Positions 38,159-47,445 of a stretch of DNA of 64,000 nt are shown here, one piece after another. The notes under the pieces are model-generated. The model did not search any database. It was not told the DNA's origin and saw only the letters and a list, made by a program, of their open reading frames with translations. The stretch is taken from NCBI RefSeq assembly GCF_007954275.1, contig NZ_VOLT01000004.1, positions 248,001 to 312,000 of the forward strand, given 5' to 3'. Positions within the stretch are counted from its first letter, which is position 1; each line of letters begins with the position of its first letter. This stretch comes from Colwellia demingiae. GTDB lineage: Bacteria; Pseudomonadota; Gammaproteobacteria; Enterobacterales; Alteromonadaceae. A program made the position numbers and the translations under genes.

Positions 38159-38328
38159 AGTTGTTTTAGCCATGATTTTTCAAAGTAGGTAATCGTTAGG
38201 CAAAAGAGTATCCAAGGATTATATAATGCGGATCAAATGATTGTTAACTTTCAAAATAAAAATTTTTTAAAAACGAGACTTATCTAGTGGTTAAAATATA
38301 TACTTTAAACGAGTTCTCATTACACAGC

Positions 38329-38841
38329 TTACTTATTAATAAAGGCTTTGAGTTCAGGTTTGTTTTTTGAATACAGCTGGAATCGATTGTATAGAGCAGG
38401 GCTTAAAAGCTTATTAAGTAAGTCGTCTGTAATAAGAGTAAAACCATTTTTTAGGTATAGACTGATTAACGAAGCGTCTGCAAAACAAATTAGCGGCTGA
38501 TGATGTGTTAGCGCATATTTTAATAGATGCTGTGCATATCCTAGCTTCTGATAATCAGGTGCAACAAGCAATGCATGCAGTAAGTACTGTGGTTTATTTT
38601 GGCTTAAGTCTTGAGAAGTATCAGTGGAAGTTAGTTCACTAGCTGTTTCTATCTGTTGCGATCTATTACCTTGTGAAATAATTACACTAGCAATAATCTT
38701 GTCATCCATTTTAATAAAGTAACAATTATCAAAGCCAATAAATCTTGCGGAATAATGGTTATCTCTATAGAAGCGTAAAATGGCCTTTTTATCGGCTTTC
38801 TTCGATAGTACTGGATAAAAATTTAATGAACTATGAGACAT
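38329..38841 (-). CDS. GNAT-family N-acetyltransferase
   Basis: The 170-residue protein has the GNAT acetyl-CoA region LHALLVAPDYQKLGYAQHLLKYAL (motif A, Q-x-x-G-Y-A) and a C-terminal motif B strand (ASLISLYLKNGFTLI). The substrate cannot be told. The ATG at 38841 lies just beyond an inverted repeat that separates it from panC, which is upstream on the same strand. Confidence 0.82.
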   Translation of the reverse strand: MSHSSLNFYPVLSKKADKKAILRFYRDNHYSARFIGFDNCYFIKMDDKIIASVIISQGNRSQQIETASELTSTDTSQDLSQNKPQYLLHALLVAPDYQKLGYAQHLLKYALTHHQPLICFADASLISLYLKNGFTLITDDLLNKLLSPALYNRFQLYSKNKPELKAFINK

Positions 38842-38866
38842 TGCTATGATTAAATCGGCGCTAACA

Positions 38867-38908
38867 AAATGTTTACTTAGCTAAGAATAATAAGCTAGGT
38901 AAACATTT
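38867..38908 (-). terminator. Inverted repeat after panC, probable terminator
   Basis: AAATGTTTACTTAGCT pairs with AGCTAGGTAAACATTT across a 10-base loop, 21 bases past the panC stop on the minus strand. The T-run is short. Confidence 0.6.
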
Positions 38909-38928
38909 AAAGTAATGAGCAAAGGACG

Positions 38929-39795
38929 TTAAGCTAGCTTTACTTGCAAGTTATCAATTAGGCGAGCTTTACCGCAATGTGCTGCCGCTAGAATCACTAA
39001 CTGAGTATCATCTTCACTTGCTGGCTGTAATGTTTGTGCGTGGCAGACATGTAGGTAATCTGTGTGTAAACCAGCATCATTAATTGTTTTAGCGGCTTGT
39101 TTAGCTAAGCCAATAAAATCAATACTATCTTGTTGAGCATAACCTGCACTAATTTGTTCGCCTAACCAGTGTAAACTTTGGTGTAGGGCAGGCGCGATAG
39201 CTTTCTCTTCGGCTGTTAAATAACCATTACGAGAGCTCAGGGCCAGACCACTTTCTTCTCTGATGGTTGCCACTGGCATTATAGTTATTGGCATCGACAA
39301 GTCTACAACCATTCTTTGAATGACTTGCACTTGCTGATAATCCTTTAAGCCAAAACAAGCCACATCTGGTTGTACTAGGTTAAATAATTTACAGACAATC
39401 GTGGCAACACCGCGAAAATGACCAGGACGACTTTCCCCACAATATCCGTCAGAGATATTTGGTACTTCAACAAAGCTTTGTTTAGCGAGGCCTTTTGGGT
39501 AAATAATGTCAGGTGATGGTGTGAATAGTAAATCAGTACCAGCGGCAGTCAATTTTTGCTGATCATTAATCATCGTACGCGGGTAGTTTTCAATGTCTTC
39601 ATTTACGCCAAATTGCATTGGATTCACAAATATACTGGCAACAATCTTATCAGCATGTTTGTGTGCTTCAGCTACTAAGGAAATATGACCCGCATGTAAG
39701 TTACCCATAGTCGGCACAAAAGCGACGGTTAAACCTTGTTGACGCCATGTTTTTACTTGCGCACGTAATTCACTAATTTGACTGACTGTTTTCAT
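38929..39795 (-). CDS. panC: Pantoate-beta-alanine ligase
   Basis: The 288-residue protein has the nucleotidyltransferase motifs [15 protein letters not shown] (HIGH-like, near 28-42) and the C-terminal ALSSRNGYL near 180. It also has [18 protein letters not shown]. It joins pantoate to beta-alanine using ATP, the last step of pantothenate synthesis. It lies 110 bases downstream of panB on the same strand, a likely operon. Confidence 0.97.
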   Translation of the reverse strand: MKTVSQISELRAQVKTWRQQGLTVAFVPTMGNLHAGHISLVAEAHKHADKIVASIFVNPMQFGVNEDIENYPRTMINDQQKLTAAGTDLLFTPSPDIIYPKGLAKQSFVEVPNISDGYCGESRPGHFRGVATIVCKLFNLVQPDVACFGLKDYQQVQVIQRMVVDLSMPITIMPVATIREESGLALSSRNGYLTAEEKAIAPALHQSLHWLGEQISAGYAQQDSIDFIGLAKQAAKTINDAGLHTDYLHVCHAQTLQPASEDDTQLVILAAAHCGKARLIDNLQVKLA

Positions 39796-39905
39796 AAGTT
39801 TATCTTGCCGTTATTTCTTATAAGTATTTTATTGTTAGTATCTTATTAATAGAGCTATATTTTGAATTTTTGCTGAGAAGAGCTAAATTCATTTGTTTGT
39901 AATGA

Positions 39906-40700
39906 TTACTTGAATATATGTTCATCACCTGGGAAGTTACCTTCACTTACTTCACTGATATAAAGCTCAACGGCTTGTTTAATATCACCAGTATCTTTTA
40001 AGAAGTTGCGTGAAAACTTAGGCATATAATTACACGCAATACCTAAAGCATCGTGCATAACCAAAATTTGTCCATCAGTCTCTTTACCTGCGCCTATACC
40101 AATAGTTGGAATAGTAAGCGCTTGTGTGATGGCTTCACCTAAAGTTGCTGGAATACATTCAAGTACCAATAATTGAGCGCCAGCTGCTTCAAGTGCTTTT
40201 GCATCAGCGATCATTTTTTGGGCTTTATCATCATCACGACCTTGTACTTTAAAACCACCCAAAATATTCACTGATTGTGGTGTTAAACCTAAATGAGCAC
40301 ATACTGGGACACCACGCTCAACAAGAGCAGAAATGGTGTCATTAAGCCAAGCGCCACCTTCCATTTTTACCATACTCGCACCCGCTTGCATTAACAGTGC
40401 AGCATTTGCTAAAGCTTGCTCTTCATTGGCATAGCTCATAAAAGGCATGTCGGCAATAATAAGGGTTTCTTCAACGCCGCGTTTTACACAACGTGTATGG
40501 TAAGCCATATCTTCGATTGTCACAGGTAATGTACTGTCTTGACCTTGCAATACCATGCCTAAAGAGTCGCCGATAAGTATGGCGTGTATGCCTGCTTGAT
40601 CAAATAATTTTGCGAAGCTGGCATCATAGGCAGTAATAGTTGATATTTTTTTGCCTTGTTGTTTCATGTTAAGCAAACTTGCAGTAGTGATTTTAGCCAT
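39906..40700 (-). CDS. panB: 3-methyl-2-oxobutanoate hydroxymethyltransferase
   Basis: The 264-residue TIM-barrel protein has [20 protein letters not shown] at the N-terminus. It carries the metal-site [10 protein letters not shown] (D43-type ligand), MVKMEGG and IPTIGIGAG. It makes ketopantoate from ketoisovalerate and methylene-tetrahydrofolate. The folK gene directly upstream feeds the same folate pool. The order folK-panB-panC follows E. coli relatives. Confidence 0.97.
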   Translation of the reverse strand: MAKITTASLLNMKQQGKKISTITAYDASFAKLFDQAGIHAILIGDSLGMVLQGQDSTLPVTIEDMAYHTRCVKRGVEETLIIADMPFMSYANEEQALANAALLMQAGASMVKMEGGAWLNDTISALVERGVPVCAHLGLTPQSVNILGGFKVQGRDDDKAQKMIADAKALEAAGAQLLVLECIPATLGEAITQALTIPTIGIGAGKETDGQILVMHDALGIACNYMPKFSRNFLKDTGDIKQAVELYISEVSEGNFPGDEHIFK

Positions 40701-40782
40701 GACTTTTCCGAATAGGTTAATTAGCTTATTAAGCGGTTAGCGTTAATGAGTATACTGTTTAGAATAATAATTCTAATATTTT

Positions 40783-41283
40783 TTATTCTAATAATGATAA
40801 TTTGATTATGCCATTGTCACTAATTTCACTAGCAAGTATGCTGACTGAACTACCGTCTGGTAAATGTAAAGAAGGCGCAATCTCTGTTAGTGGAAGTAGA
40901 ACGAACTCTCGCAGCTTCATACCATAGTGAGGAACAGTTAAGCGCTCATTCTCTATAGATTCATTACCGTACAGTAAGATATCACAATCGAGAATTCGTG
41001 CGCCCCAACGATTATCTTTCCGTACTCGCCCAGCCGAATTTTCTATGGCTTGTAAAGCGTCTAATAATTCAAGTGCAGATAAACTCGTCTCGATGGCAAT
41101 TACCGCATTGATGTAATCATCTTGATCTTGTGGGCCCATCGGCTTACTCAAGTACAAAGCCGATAACGCAATAACATTACTTGCTGATATTTTGCCTATT
41201 TCTTTAGCTGCATTGCTTACTTGAACCCTTGGGTCTGATAAGTTGCTACCTAAACCAATATAAGCTGTTACTTTTTTTTGCAT
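40783..41283 (-). CDS. folK: FolK, canonical 6-hydroxymethyl-dihydropterin pyrophosphokinase
   Basis: The 166-residue protein is close to E. coli HPPK. It has AYIGLGSNLSDP, PMGPQDQDDYINAV, the loop GRVRKDNRWGARILDCDILLYG (two metal-binding Asp) and LTVPHYGMKLREFVLLPL. All the ATP-loop residues missing from the copy at 4322-4819 are present here. It starts 10 bases after pcnB ends, as in E. coli (pcnB-folK). This is probably the main folate enzyme. Confidence 0.97.
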   Translation of the reverse strand: MQKKVTAYIGLGSNLSDPRVQVSNAAKEIGKISASNVIALSALYLSKPMGPQDQDDYINAVIAIETSLSALELLDALQAIENSAGRVRKDNRWGARILDCDILLYGNESIENERLTVPHYGMKLREFVLLPLTEIAPSLHLPDGSSVSILASEISDNGIIKLSLLE

Positions 41284-41293
41284 CAGCTTGCCG

Positions 41294-42769
41294 TTACGAT
41301 TCAGGTGGTTTTGCAGCAGGCTTACGACGTTTCTTTGCTGGGCGTCGTTTTGCGCCTTGTGGCAATTTCACGCCCTTGATCATTTGAAGACGGGCTTCAT
41401 TTGAGACCTCTTGAAAATCTGTCCACCAATGAGCCAATTCTTTAAGCTCATCTGTATCTTCTATTTGGGCGCGTAATAATAAGAAGTCATAACCTGCTCT
41501 AAATTTAGGATGCTCTAACGTTTTAAATGCTCGTTTCCCTTCGCGGCGGCCTAACTTATCTTGCAGGATCCAAATGTCTTTAATGACTGCTTGGAAACGC
41601 TTAGGAATCGCAATACTGCGTTGCTGCTCTGGCATGATTTCATTTAGGGCAGCAAAGAAGATATCTTGTGGGGTCAGTTGAGTAGTGACTTTAATTTGTT
41701 GAATATGCTTTTGTAATGGATACCAAAGCATAGCGGCAAATAAAAATGCAGGTGTTACTCGTTGATCATTGTTTATTCTTTTGTCAGTGTTTTCCATCGC
41801 CAGCATAATAAAGTCGAGTAAAAAACGTTGTTCGTCTGATTCATTGTTAAGTGCTTGTTCAACAGCAGGGAAGAAATAACCAAAGAGGTCATAACTACGT
41901 AGTTGCTCAAAGTTAGCTACAGCTTTACCTGCTATGAACATTTTCAAGAATTCTTCAAATAAACGAGCCGCAGGAATATTGGCCATTAAGGTAGATAATT
42001 CTTTGATTGGTGCTTTAGTATCATCACTTATTTGCATATCAAGCTTGGTGGCAAAGCGGATCGCTCGTAACATACGCACTGGATCTTCACGATAACGCGT
42101 TTCAGGATCGCCAATTAAGCGAATTACCTTATCGTTTACGTCTTGAACTCCATTGGCAAAATCATAAACTTTAAAGTCTTTAGCTGAGTAATATAGTGCA
42201 TTGATAGTGAAGTCTCTACGTTCAGCATCTTCCTCGATACTGCCGTATATGTTGTCACGCAATAGCATGCCATCTTCGCTTTGCTTAGAGGTTGTCTTGC
42301 AGCTTTTTTCCTGTTCAGAGGCATTGGCATGATGGCCCCTAAATGTTGCAACTTCAATTATTTCACGACCAAAAACAATGTGTGCTAAGCGAAAACGTCG
42401 ACCAATTAAGCGACAATTTCTAAATAGCTCTTTAATTTCATCAGGTGTTGCATTGGTTGCAATATCAAAATCTTTAGGTTTAAAACCTAATAAAATATCA
42501 CGAACGCCGCCACCAACAAGGTAGGCATCAAAACCACCTTTATTTAAGCGGTATAATACTTTAAGTGCATTTGGGCTAAGTAATTGACGTGAAACTGGAT
42601 GTTGATCTCGTGAGAAGATCAATGGATTATCAAAGGATGCAGTTGTAACATTAGTGTTGCTACGGGCGCTTTTGTTAGCGTCCTTTTTAGGGATCGTTTC
42701 GGCGATAGTTTTACTCACTTTTTTGGAGAAAACTCTTTTGCATAAATTAATAACGCTTTTGATAGTCAC
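41294..42769 (-). CDS. pcnB: Poly(A) polymerase I
   Basis: The 491-residue protein has the nucleotidyltransferase core AYLVGGGVRDILLGFKPKD followed by FDIATNATPDEI, with the catalytic Asp pair in DFDIA. It also has GRRFRLAHIVFG, RRDFTINALYY and a basic C-terminal tail (RRPAKKRRKPAAK). It adds poly(A) to RNA 3' ends for decay. The start is GTG at 42769 with AAAGG upstream; E. coli pcnB also uses a non-AUG start, which limits its level. A mitochondrial-type CCA-adding enzyme is less likely because of the tail and the neighbours. Confidence 0.94.
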   Translation of the reverse strand: MTIKSVINLCKRVFSKKVSKTIAETIPKKDANKSARSNTNVTTASFDNPLIFSRDQHPVSRQLLSPNALKVLYRLNKGGFDAYLVGGGVRDILLGFKPKDFDIATNATPDEIKELFRNCRLIGRRFRLAHIVFGREIIEVATFRGHHANASEQEKSCKTTSKQSEDGMLLRDNIYGSIEEDAERRDFTINALYYSAKDFKVYDFANGVQDVNDKVIRLIGDPETRYREDPVRMLRAIRFATKLDMQISDDTKAPIKELSTLMANIPAARLFEEFLKMFIAGKAVANFEQLRSYDLFGYFFPAVEQALNNESDEQRFLLDFIMLAMENTDKRINNDQRVTPAFLFAAMLWYPLQKHIQQIKVTTQLTPQDIFFAALNEIMPEQQRSIAIPKRFQAVIKDIWILQDKLGRREGKRAFKTLEHPKFRAGYDFLLLRAQIEDTDELKELAHWWTDFQEVSNEARLQMIKGVKLPQGAKRRPAKKRRKPAAKPPES

Positions 42770-42939
42770 AGGCCTTTAATACAGACATAAAATAGTGGCG
42801 CAATGATATAACAGTGCAGGGCAAAAGAGAATAACTGTCGTGGTAAATAGCATGAAAAAGCAGCAAAAAAAGGATAGAAAAATCAGCCTGAGAAGCAAAG
42901 CTCATTTTTCTTTCTTAAACTGAATTTTTTAGACTCAAA

Positions 42940-43632
42940 TTACCAGGGTAATGTTTCGCCATTTGAGTGCTTAAATACACCTGAATCTGCCATGGTTAAG
43001 TTATCCATTAAGGCGAGTAAGCGTTCTGCCGCAACGTTGGCGCTGATATCACCATTACGTAATACGCCATCGCAATTTACCATCTCGGTTTGTACATAAC
43101 CAGGATGATAAATACCGACGGCGATATTTTCATTACTGAGATCTCTTGCCAATGATACTGACGCAATATTAAGTGCAGCTTTTGACATGCGATACCCATA
43201 TCTGCCTCCAGATGTATTATCCGTGACAGAGCCCATTCTAGAAGTAATCAAGCCAATTTTGCTACCTGAAGATAAGTTAGCAAGTAAAGCCTGGCTCAAA
43301 CAGAGTGGCGCAAGCGCATTAACATTAAATTGCTCAATAATGGTGTCTTTGTTTAAATCACTAAGTTGCTCATCACGTAAAATACCCGCATTGTTGATCA
43401 ATAAATCAATGCTGATACCGCTAAGGGATGATACAGCTTTCTCGATACCTGCCTGGGTAGCAATATCTATTTTCTCAACCACATTGACACCAAGTGCATC
43501 TAGATCTTTAGAGCTTTGGCGACAAAGTGCATAAACGATATCACCACGTTGTTGGCAGATTTTAGCCATGGAATACCCGATGCCACGATTGGCACCAGTG
43601 ATTACGATAGTATTGTGTGTATTGGTAGACAT
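42940..43632 (-). CDS. Short-chain dehydrogenase/reductase, C-factor-like
   Basis: The 230-residue Rossmann protein has the cofactor motif TGANRGIG (near 13-20), LLINNAG, the Ser site SRMGSV and the catalytic YxxxK in YGYRMSK. It resembles the CsgA/C-factor-like SDR group with unknown substrates. It sits between gluQRS and pcnB, which are adjacent in E. coli, so it is an insertion relative to that order. A MITE-like element begins 13 bases upstream of its start; a GAGGAAA ribosome site lies between. Confidence 0.88.
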   Translation of the reverse strand: MSTNTHNTIVITGANRGIGYSMAKICQQRGDIVYALCRQSSKDLDALGVNVVEKIDIATQAGIEKAVSSLSGISIDLLINNAGILRDEQLSDLNKDTIIEQFNVNALAPLCLSQALLANLSSGSKIGLITSRMGSVTDNTSGGRYGYRMSKAALNIASVSLARDLSNENIAVGIYHPGYVQTEMVNCDGVLRNGDISANVAAERLLALMDNLTMADSGVFKHSNGETLPW

Positions 43633-43644
43633 AATATTTCCTCA

Positions 43645-43910
43645 TATACCTGCTCCACTTGAAGATGCTCGTTTCAGGAAATCTGAGCGAATCATAATCA
43701 AGGCACATTTTCTGTTAATGGTTATTCCGTTAAAAACAAATGTAACGACGAATATGGTTTGCTCAGGTCACCCCAAAGGGCTGGTTTATAAACGCTTTAA
43801 GCTGCGTTATTGATTTCGATAATAGAATAACTATTATCTTCAATCAATGCCTTACCTAAAGGCGTTTATAATTCCAGCTGAATCCTGCATCTTCAAGTGG
43901 AACAGGTATA
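43645..43910. mobile_element. MITE-like palindromic element, family 1, copy B (266 bp)
   Basis: The terminal inverted repeats are TATACCTGCTCCACTTGAAG at the left and its diverged complement at the right (43887-43910). The interior matches copies A and C. It lies between gluQRS and the SDR gene, so any separate SDR promoter would have to be inside it. TATA flanks both ends. Confidence 0.85.
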
Positions 43911-43959
43911 GACCTATATTTTTCAATGAGTTGTGCTTCAAAAACTAATTTCGCTTAGC

Positions 43960-44907
43960 TTAATCAATGTTTATCTCAAAAACTTTGGGTACAAGGTCCC
44001 GTTGCCAATGAATTATCGCCCATTTAATTATTTCTTCAACGCTAGCACTAACTAACTCAGGCATAGGTGTTTGGCCCAAAAAAATTAGTGCAGCAACAAG
44101 CGCAGGTTGTGGCTTAGCATTATTAATTGCGGGCGCTTTATTTTGCTTACTAAGCTTATAACCATCATTCGTTATTGCTAAAGGAATATGGCCATATCGT
44201 GGCGTTGTGCATTTTAAAAAGTTATTGTTTAATGTTTTAAAAAGAGTTAGTTGTCTAGCTGTGGGTTCGAGTAAGTCACAGCCCCTAACTATATGGGTAA
44301 TGCCCTGTGCAATATCATCAGCGACTACTGCAAGTTGGTAAGCAAACAAGCCATCTTTACGATGAATAATAAAATCTTCATTAGCTAATGCTTTATTACA
44401 AACAACGTCATCTTGAAATATGTCATTAAATTGATGTAAGCCATATTGGTTAACAAGCCTTGCAGCGCTGTTTTGTGATTTATAATTAGCTGTGCGGCAA
44501 TGGCCTTGATATATGCCGCCATTAGCCTTGATTTGAGAGCGAGTACATTGACAATAATAGCTTAGTTTATGTTGCGATAAATTGAATAAAATATCACGGT
44601 AGTATGGAGATTGAGTACTTTGATAAAGCACTGTTTCATCCCAGTGTAGCCCAAAAGCGTCAAGTGTCTTTAATATTGCCGTGCTGGCGCCTTTTTGCTC
44701 ACGAGGCGGATCAATATCTTCAATGCGAATTAGCCATTTTCCTTGCTCTCCGCGATTATTAACAAACGCTTTTGCATCAAGAAAACTCGCTAAAGCAGCG
44801 ATAAGAGAACCAAAATGAAGTAAACCGGAAGGGGATGGAGCAAAGCGACCACGATATTGATAAGCCTGCTTAGGCTCTAGTGGTCGCTTGATATGCAAGT
44901 TTTGCAT
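43960..44907 (-). CDS. gluQ: Glutamyl-Q tRNA(Asp) synthetase
   Basis: The 315-residue truncated glutamyl-tRNA synthetase has RFAPSPSGLLHFGSL (HIGH-like), IRIEDIDPPRE, a zinc site (CQC then HCR) and KLSKQN (KMSKS-like). It lacks the anticodon-binding domain of GltX. GluQ attaches glutamate to the queuosine base of tRNA-Asp. It lies directly after dksA, the standard pair in gammaproteobacteria. Confidence 0.95.
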   Translation of the reverse strand: MQNLHIKRPLEPKQAYQYRGRFAPSPSGLLHFGSLIAALASFLDAKAFVNNRGEQGKWLIRIEDIDPPREQKGASTAILKTLDAFGLHWDETVLYQSTQSPYYRDILFNLSQHKLSYYCQCTRSQIKANGGIYQGHCRTANYKSQNSAARLVNQYGLHQFNDIFQDDVVCNKALANEDFIIHRKDGLFAYQLAVVADDIAQGITHIVRGCDLLEPTARQLTLFKTLNNNFLKCTTPRYGHIPLAITNDGYKLSKQNKAPAINNAKPQPALVAALIFLGQTPMPELVSASVEEIIKWAIIHWQRDLVPKVFEINID

Positions 44908-44948
44908 GTTAACTATGTCTAGTTACAAGTGGCTAAGGTTAGCTACTT

Positions 44949-45395
44949 TTAGCCAGCCATTTGGCGTTCTTTAATTTCAGCTAACGTTTTACATTCAATA
45001 CAAAGATCGGCAGTAGGACGGGCTTCTAAACGACGAATACCAATTTCTATGCCACAAGACTTACAAAAGCCAAAGTCGTCATCTTCAATTAACTGTAAAG
45101 TTTTTTCAATTTTCTTGATAAGTTTACGTTCACGGTCTCGTGTACGTAATTCAAGACTAAACTCTTCTTCTTGAGCCGCTCTATCCACAGGATCTGGAAA
45201 GTTTGCTGCTTCGTCTTGCATATGCGATACGGTACGATCAACTTCTTCACGTAACTGTAGGCGCCAAGCATCTAAAATTTTCTTAAAATGCTCTTGCTGA
45301 GGCTCTTCCATGTACTCTTCGCCAGCTTTTTCTTGATATGGCGCAACGCCTGCTAAGGCAAGAATACCTAGTGGCTTGTGTTTATTTGTTGGCAT
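44949..45395 (-). CDS. dksA: RNA polymerase-binding transcription factor DksA
   Basis: From the ATG at 45395 (GGGAGAA upstream) the protein has 148 residues: a coiled coil with the tip-type acidic [11 protein letters not shown], then a four-Cys zinc finger (CKSCG and CIEC). DksA works with ppGpp to control stable RNA and amino-acid promoters. A longer open frame reaches 45482, but the shorter start fits the family. The neighbours sfsA and gluQRS are those of E. coli. Confidence 0.97.
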   Translation of the reverse strand: MPTNKHKPLGILALAGVAPYQEKAGEEYMEEPQQEHFKKILDAWRLQLREEVDRTVSHMQDEAANFPDPVDRAAQEEEFSLELRTRDRERKLIKKIEKTLQLIEDDDFGFCKSCGIEIGIRRLEARPTADLCIECKTLAEIKERQMAG

Positions 45396-45668
45396 GCTTA
45401 TTCTCCCAATGCTACATAGACCAAGGCAATTTATTAATATATCACGTTTTACGTAATATGATGCCTTTGTTGTAAGTGCCAATATGTTATATATGACCCG
45501 ATGAATCAGGACTATATTGTGTCGCTCATGATAAAAATCAACAAATTAGCTAAAATAAATATTTTATTTAATGTTATCAACTAGTTAATGAAAATTATGA
45601 TTTTCACACTGTTATTTAAAAATTTTGAGCAAGCTCTTTTAGCAATTTTTACTAGGGTGAGTCAATCT

Positions 45669-46382
45669 TTATCGTTCAATAAAGGGAATTTTTTCTACTA
45701 AATTAAAATCAAGCTCTCCGAGTTTTAGTGAAAAAGCTGCTTTGTAGGCTATTATTTCAACACCAGCAAGGCGAGCTTCATTGAGTAACTTTGCATAGGT
45801 TGGATCAATATGGCTAGCGGCAGAAATATCATTGATACCACTATGTAAAACGGCAAATAATAAGACAGCCCTATGCCCTTGTGCGACCATGTCCATTAAT
45901 TCACGTAAATGTTTTTGTCCACGTGTAGTTACAGCATCAGGAAAATAGCCGTGGCCACTCTCTAATAATGTGACTGATTTGACTTCAATATATGTATCAG
46001 GAGCATGATTATAAGTTGCTAAAAAATCAACCCGGCTGTTTTCATTGCCGTACTTTACTTCTCGTTTTAATTCATCGAAGCCTGATAATTCTTTGATCAA
46101 ACCTTGGTGTAATGCCTCTTCCACCAACTGATTAGCGCGCAAGGTGTTGACGCAAATAAAGTGGTCATCTTGACTTTGGGTGATCTCCCAGCTAAATGGA
46201 TACTTTCGCTTAGTGTTGGTCGAAGTGGTATACCAAACGGTATCATCTGGCTCTGCACAACCTTTCATCGCACCAGTATTAGCACAATGTATGGTTGTTT
46301 CCTCACCGCAATTAAGTTCAATATCGGCTAGAAAGCGTTTATAACGCTTAATTAATTTGGCGTGTTGTACTTGAAGTATCAT
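45669..46382 (-). CDS. sfsA: SfsA family DNA-binding/nuclease-like protein
   Basis: The 237-residue protein carries the SfsA motifs [37 protein letters not shown] and [16 protein letters not shown]. SfsA was described as a sugar-fermentation regulator and has a PD-(D/E)xK-like core (D-x-E-V-K). Exact activity remains uncertain. It precedes dksA on the same strand, as in E. coli. Confidence 0.95.
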   Translation of the reverse strand: MILQVQHAKLIKRYKRFLADIELNCGEETTIHCANTGAMKGCAEPDDTVWYTTSTNTKRKYPFSWEITQSQDDHFICVNTLRANQLVEEALHQGLIKELSGFDELKREVKYGNENSRVDFLATYNHAPDTYIEVKSVTLLESGHGYFPDAVTTRGQKHLRELMDMVAQGHRAVLLFAVLHSGINDISAASHIDPTYAKLLNEARLAGVEIIAYKAAFSLKLGELDFNLVEKIPFIER

Positions 46383-46457
46383 AGTATAATTAGCTAATTA
46401 AGTTAGTAGCTCATTATACTGTAGTTTTATGTTGGTATTGTCATTTTAATTAACAAG

Positions 46458-46889
46458 TTAAGCCTTTCGTTGTTTGTTTTTTAATAAACTTGCTTGTTCT
46501 ATAAAATCATTTAGCCAATCAGTAGCAATCTCGCTATCACTAAAAACATGAAACTCTATTTGGCAGTCGTGGTAAATACGTTGTAGTTGCATTTGTTGCA
46601 TATCTGCATAGGCGCTATTTAAAATAACAACAGCAATAGCAATCATGCCTTTTTCTTGTCGATACTGAGTTGTTTTTCTTAACTGCTGTTCGGCATCAGG
46701 GGTGAAAACACTACTGCCACGAAAGGTAATTAATGACCCCCATGGTTCACCACTCATTTTTTCTATTATTTGTTTTATATCTTGATGATAATTTTCCGCA
46801 GTCACGTCATTAAATGGTTCTTGTACATCAACCAATAAAATATTACTTTGTTGTTCAATGATATAACTTCCATGTGCCGAATGTTGCAT
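46458..46889 (-). CDS. Hypothetical SpoIIAA/STAS-like protein
   Basis: The 143-residue cytoplasmic protein alternates short strands and helices (NILLVDVQEPFND, WGSLITFRGSSVFTPDAEQQL, MIAIAVVILNSAY, IEFHVFSDSEIATDWLNDF). The pattern resembles SpoIIAA-like or Sec14/STAS folds seen in marine gammaproteobacteria. The function is not known. Good ribosome site GAGGAAAT before the ATG at 46889. Single gene with sfsA downstream. Confidence 0.65.
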   Translation of the reverse strand: MQHSAHGSYIIEQQSNILLVDVQEPFNDVTAENYHQDIKQIIEKMSGEPWGSLITFRGSSVFTPDAEQQLRKTTQYRQEKGMIAIAVVILNSAYADMQQMQLQRIYHDCQIEFHVFSDSEIATDWLNDFIEQASLLKNKQRKA

Positions 46890-47445
46890 GTTATTTCCTC
46901 TCTGATTGTCGCTGATTAATAAAGGGGAACGTTCAGTAATAACAGTCTTTAATTAATTTGCCAAGTAAGCATAGAAATATTTTTTTGCAAGTTTTAGTCT
47001 AAAATTTTTAGTATCCGAATGATCTTTTTTTTAACTTAGCTGGGAGTATATGTTTTTTCGGCTTTTTATCTTACTTTCTGCCAAAGTTCCTCTTAAAATA
47101 CTAGTCTAACTTTAGATAAAATTATTTTGTATGTATTGCTGCTTGCGCCAACTTTGTATCTTATCCATTTTACTTTACAAGCTAATACGTTTGGTTAATC
47201 AGTTTCATCACCATGTAAGCATGGTCCTTATAGAAAAACTCACGGCTGTTGGCCAATTTAATAAGCATTACCCAACTATGTTATCGAGTTAACTTCATTA
47301 AAATTGAAGGTATCTAATTGAGTAGTAGACAGCTATTGATATTGAATACGGCGATGAAGTTTATTGTTTAGACTGTTTGGCAATATGCCCGACAACTAAT
47401 AATTGTTATGATAGCAGTCATATTTTTAATAATTTAATTTTGTCG
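46890..47445. other. Intergenic region before hrpB
   Basis: This AT-rich gap between divergent genes contains a short palindrome near 47210-47225 (ACCATG, 4 bases, CATGGT). The open frame of hrpB extends back to 47377, but that part does not match the family. I see no RNA or other gene. Confidence 0.35.

Noticed and set aside
45396-45482. 29-codon N-terminal extension of dksA
   Set aside because: DksA proteins start near MPTNK-like sequence and a strong GGGAGAA site precedes the ATG at 45395.
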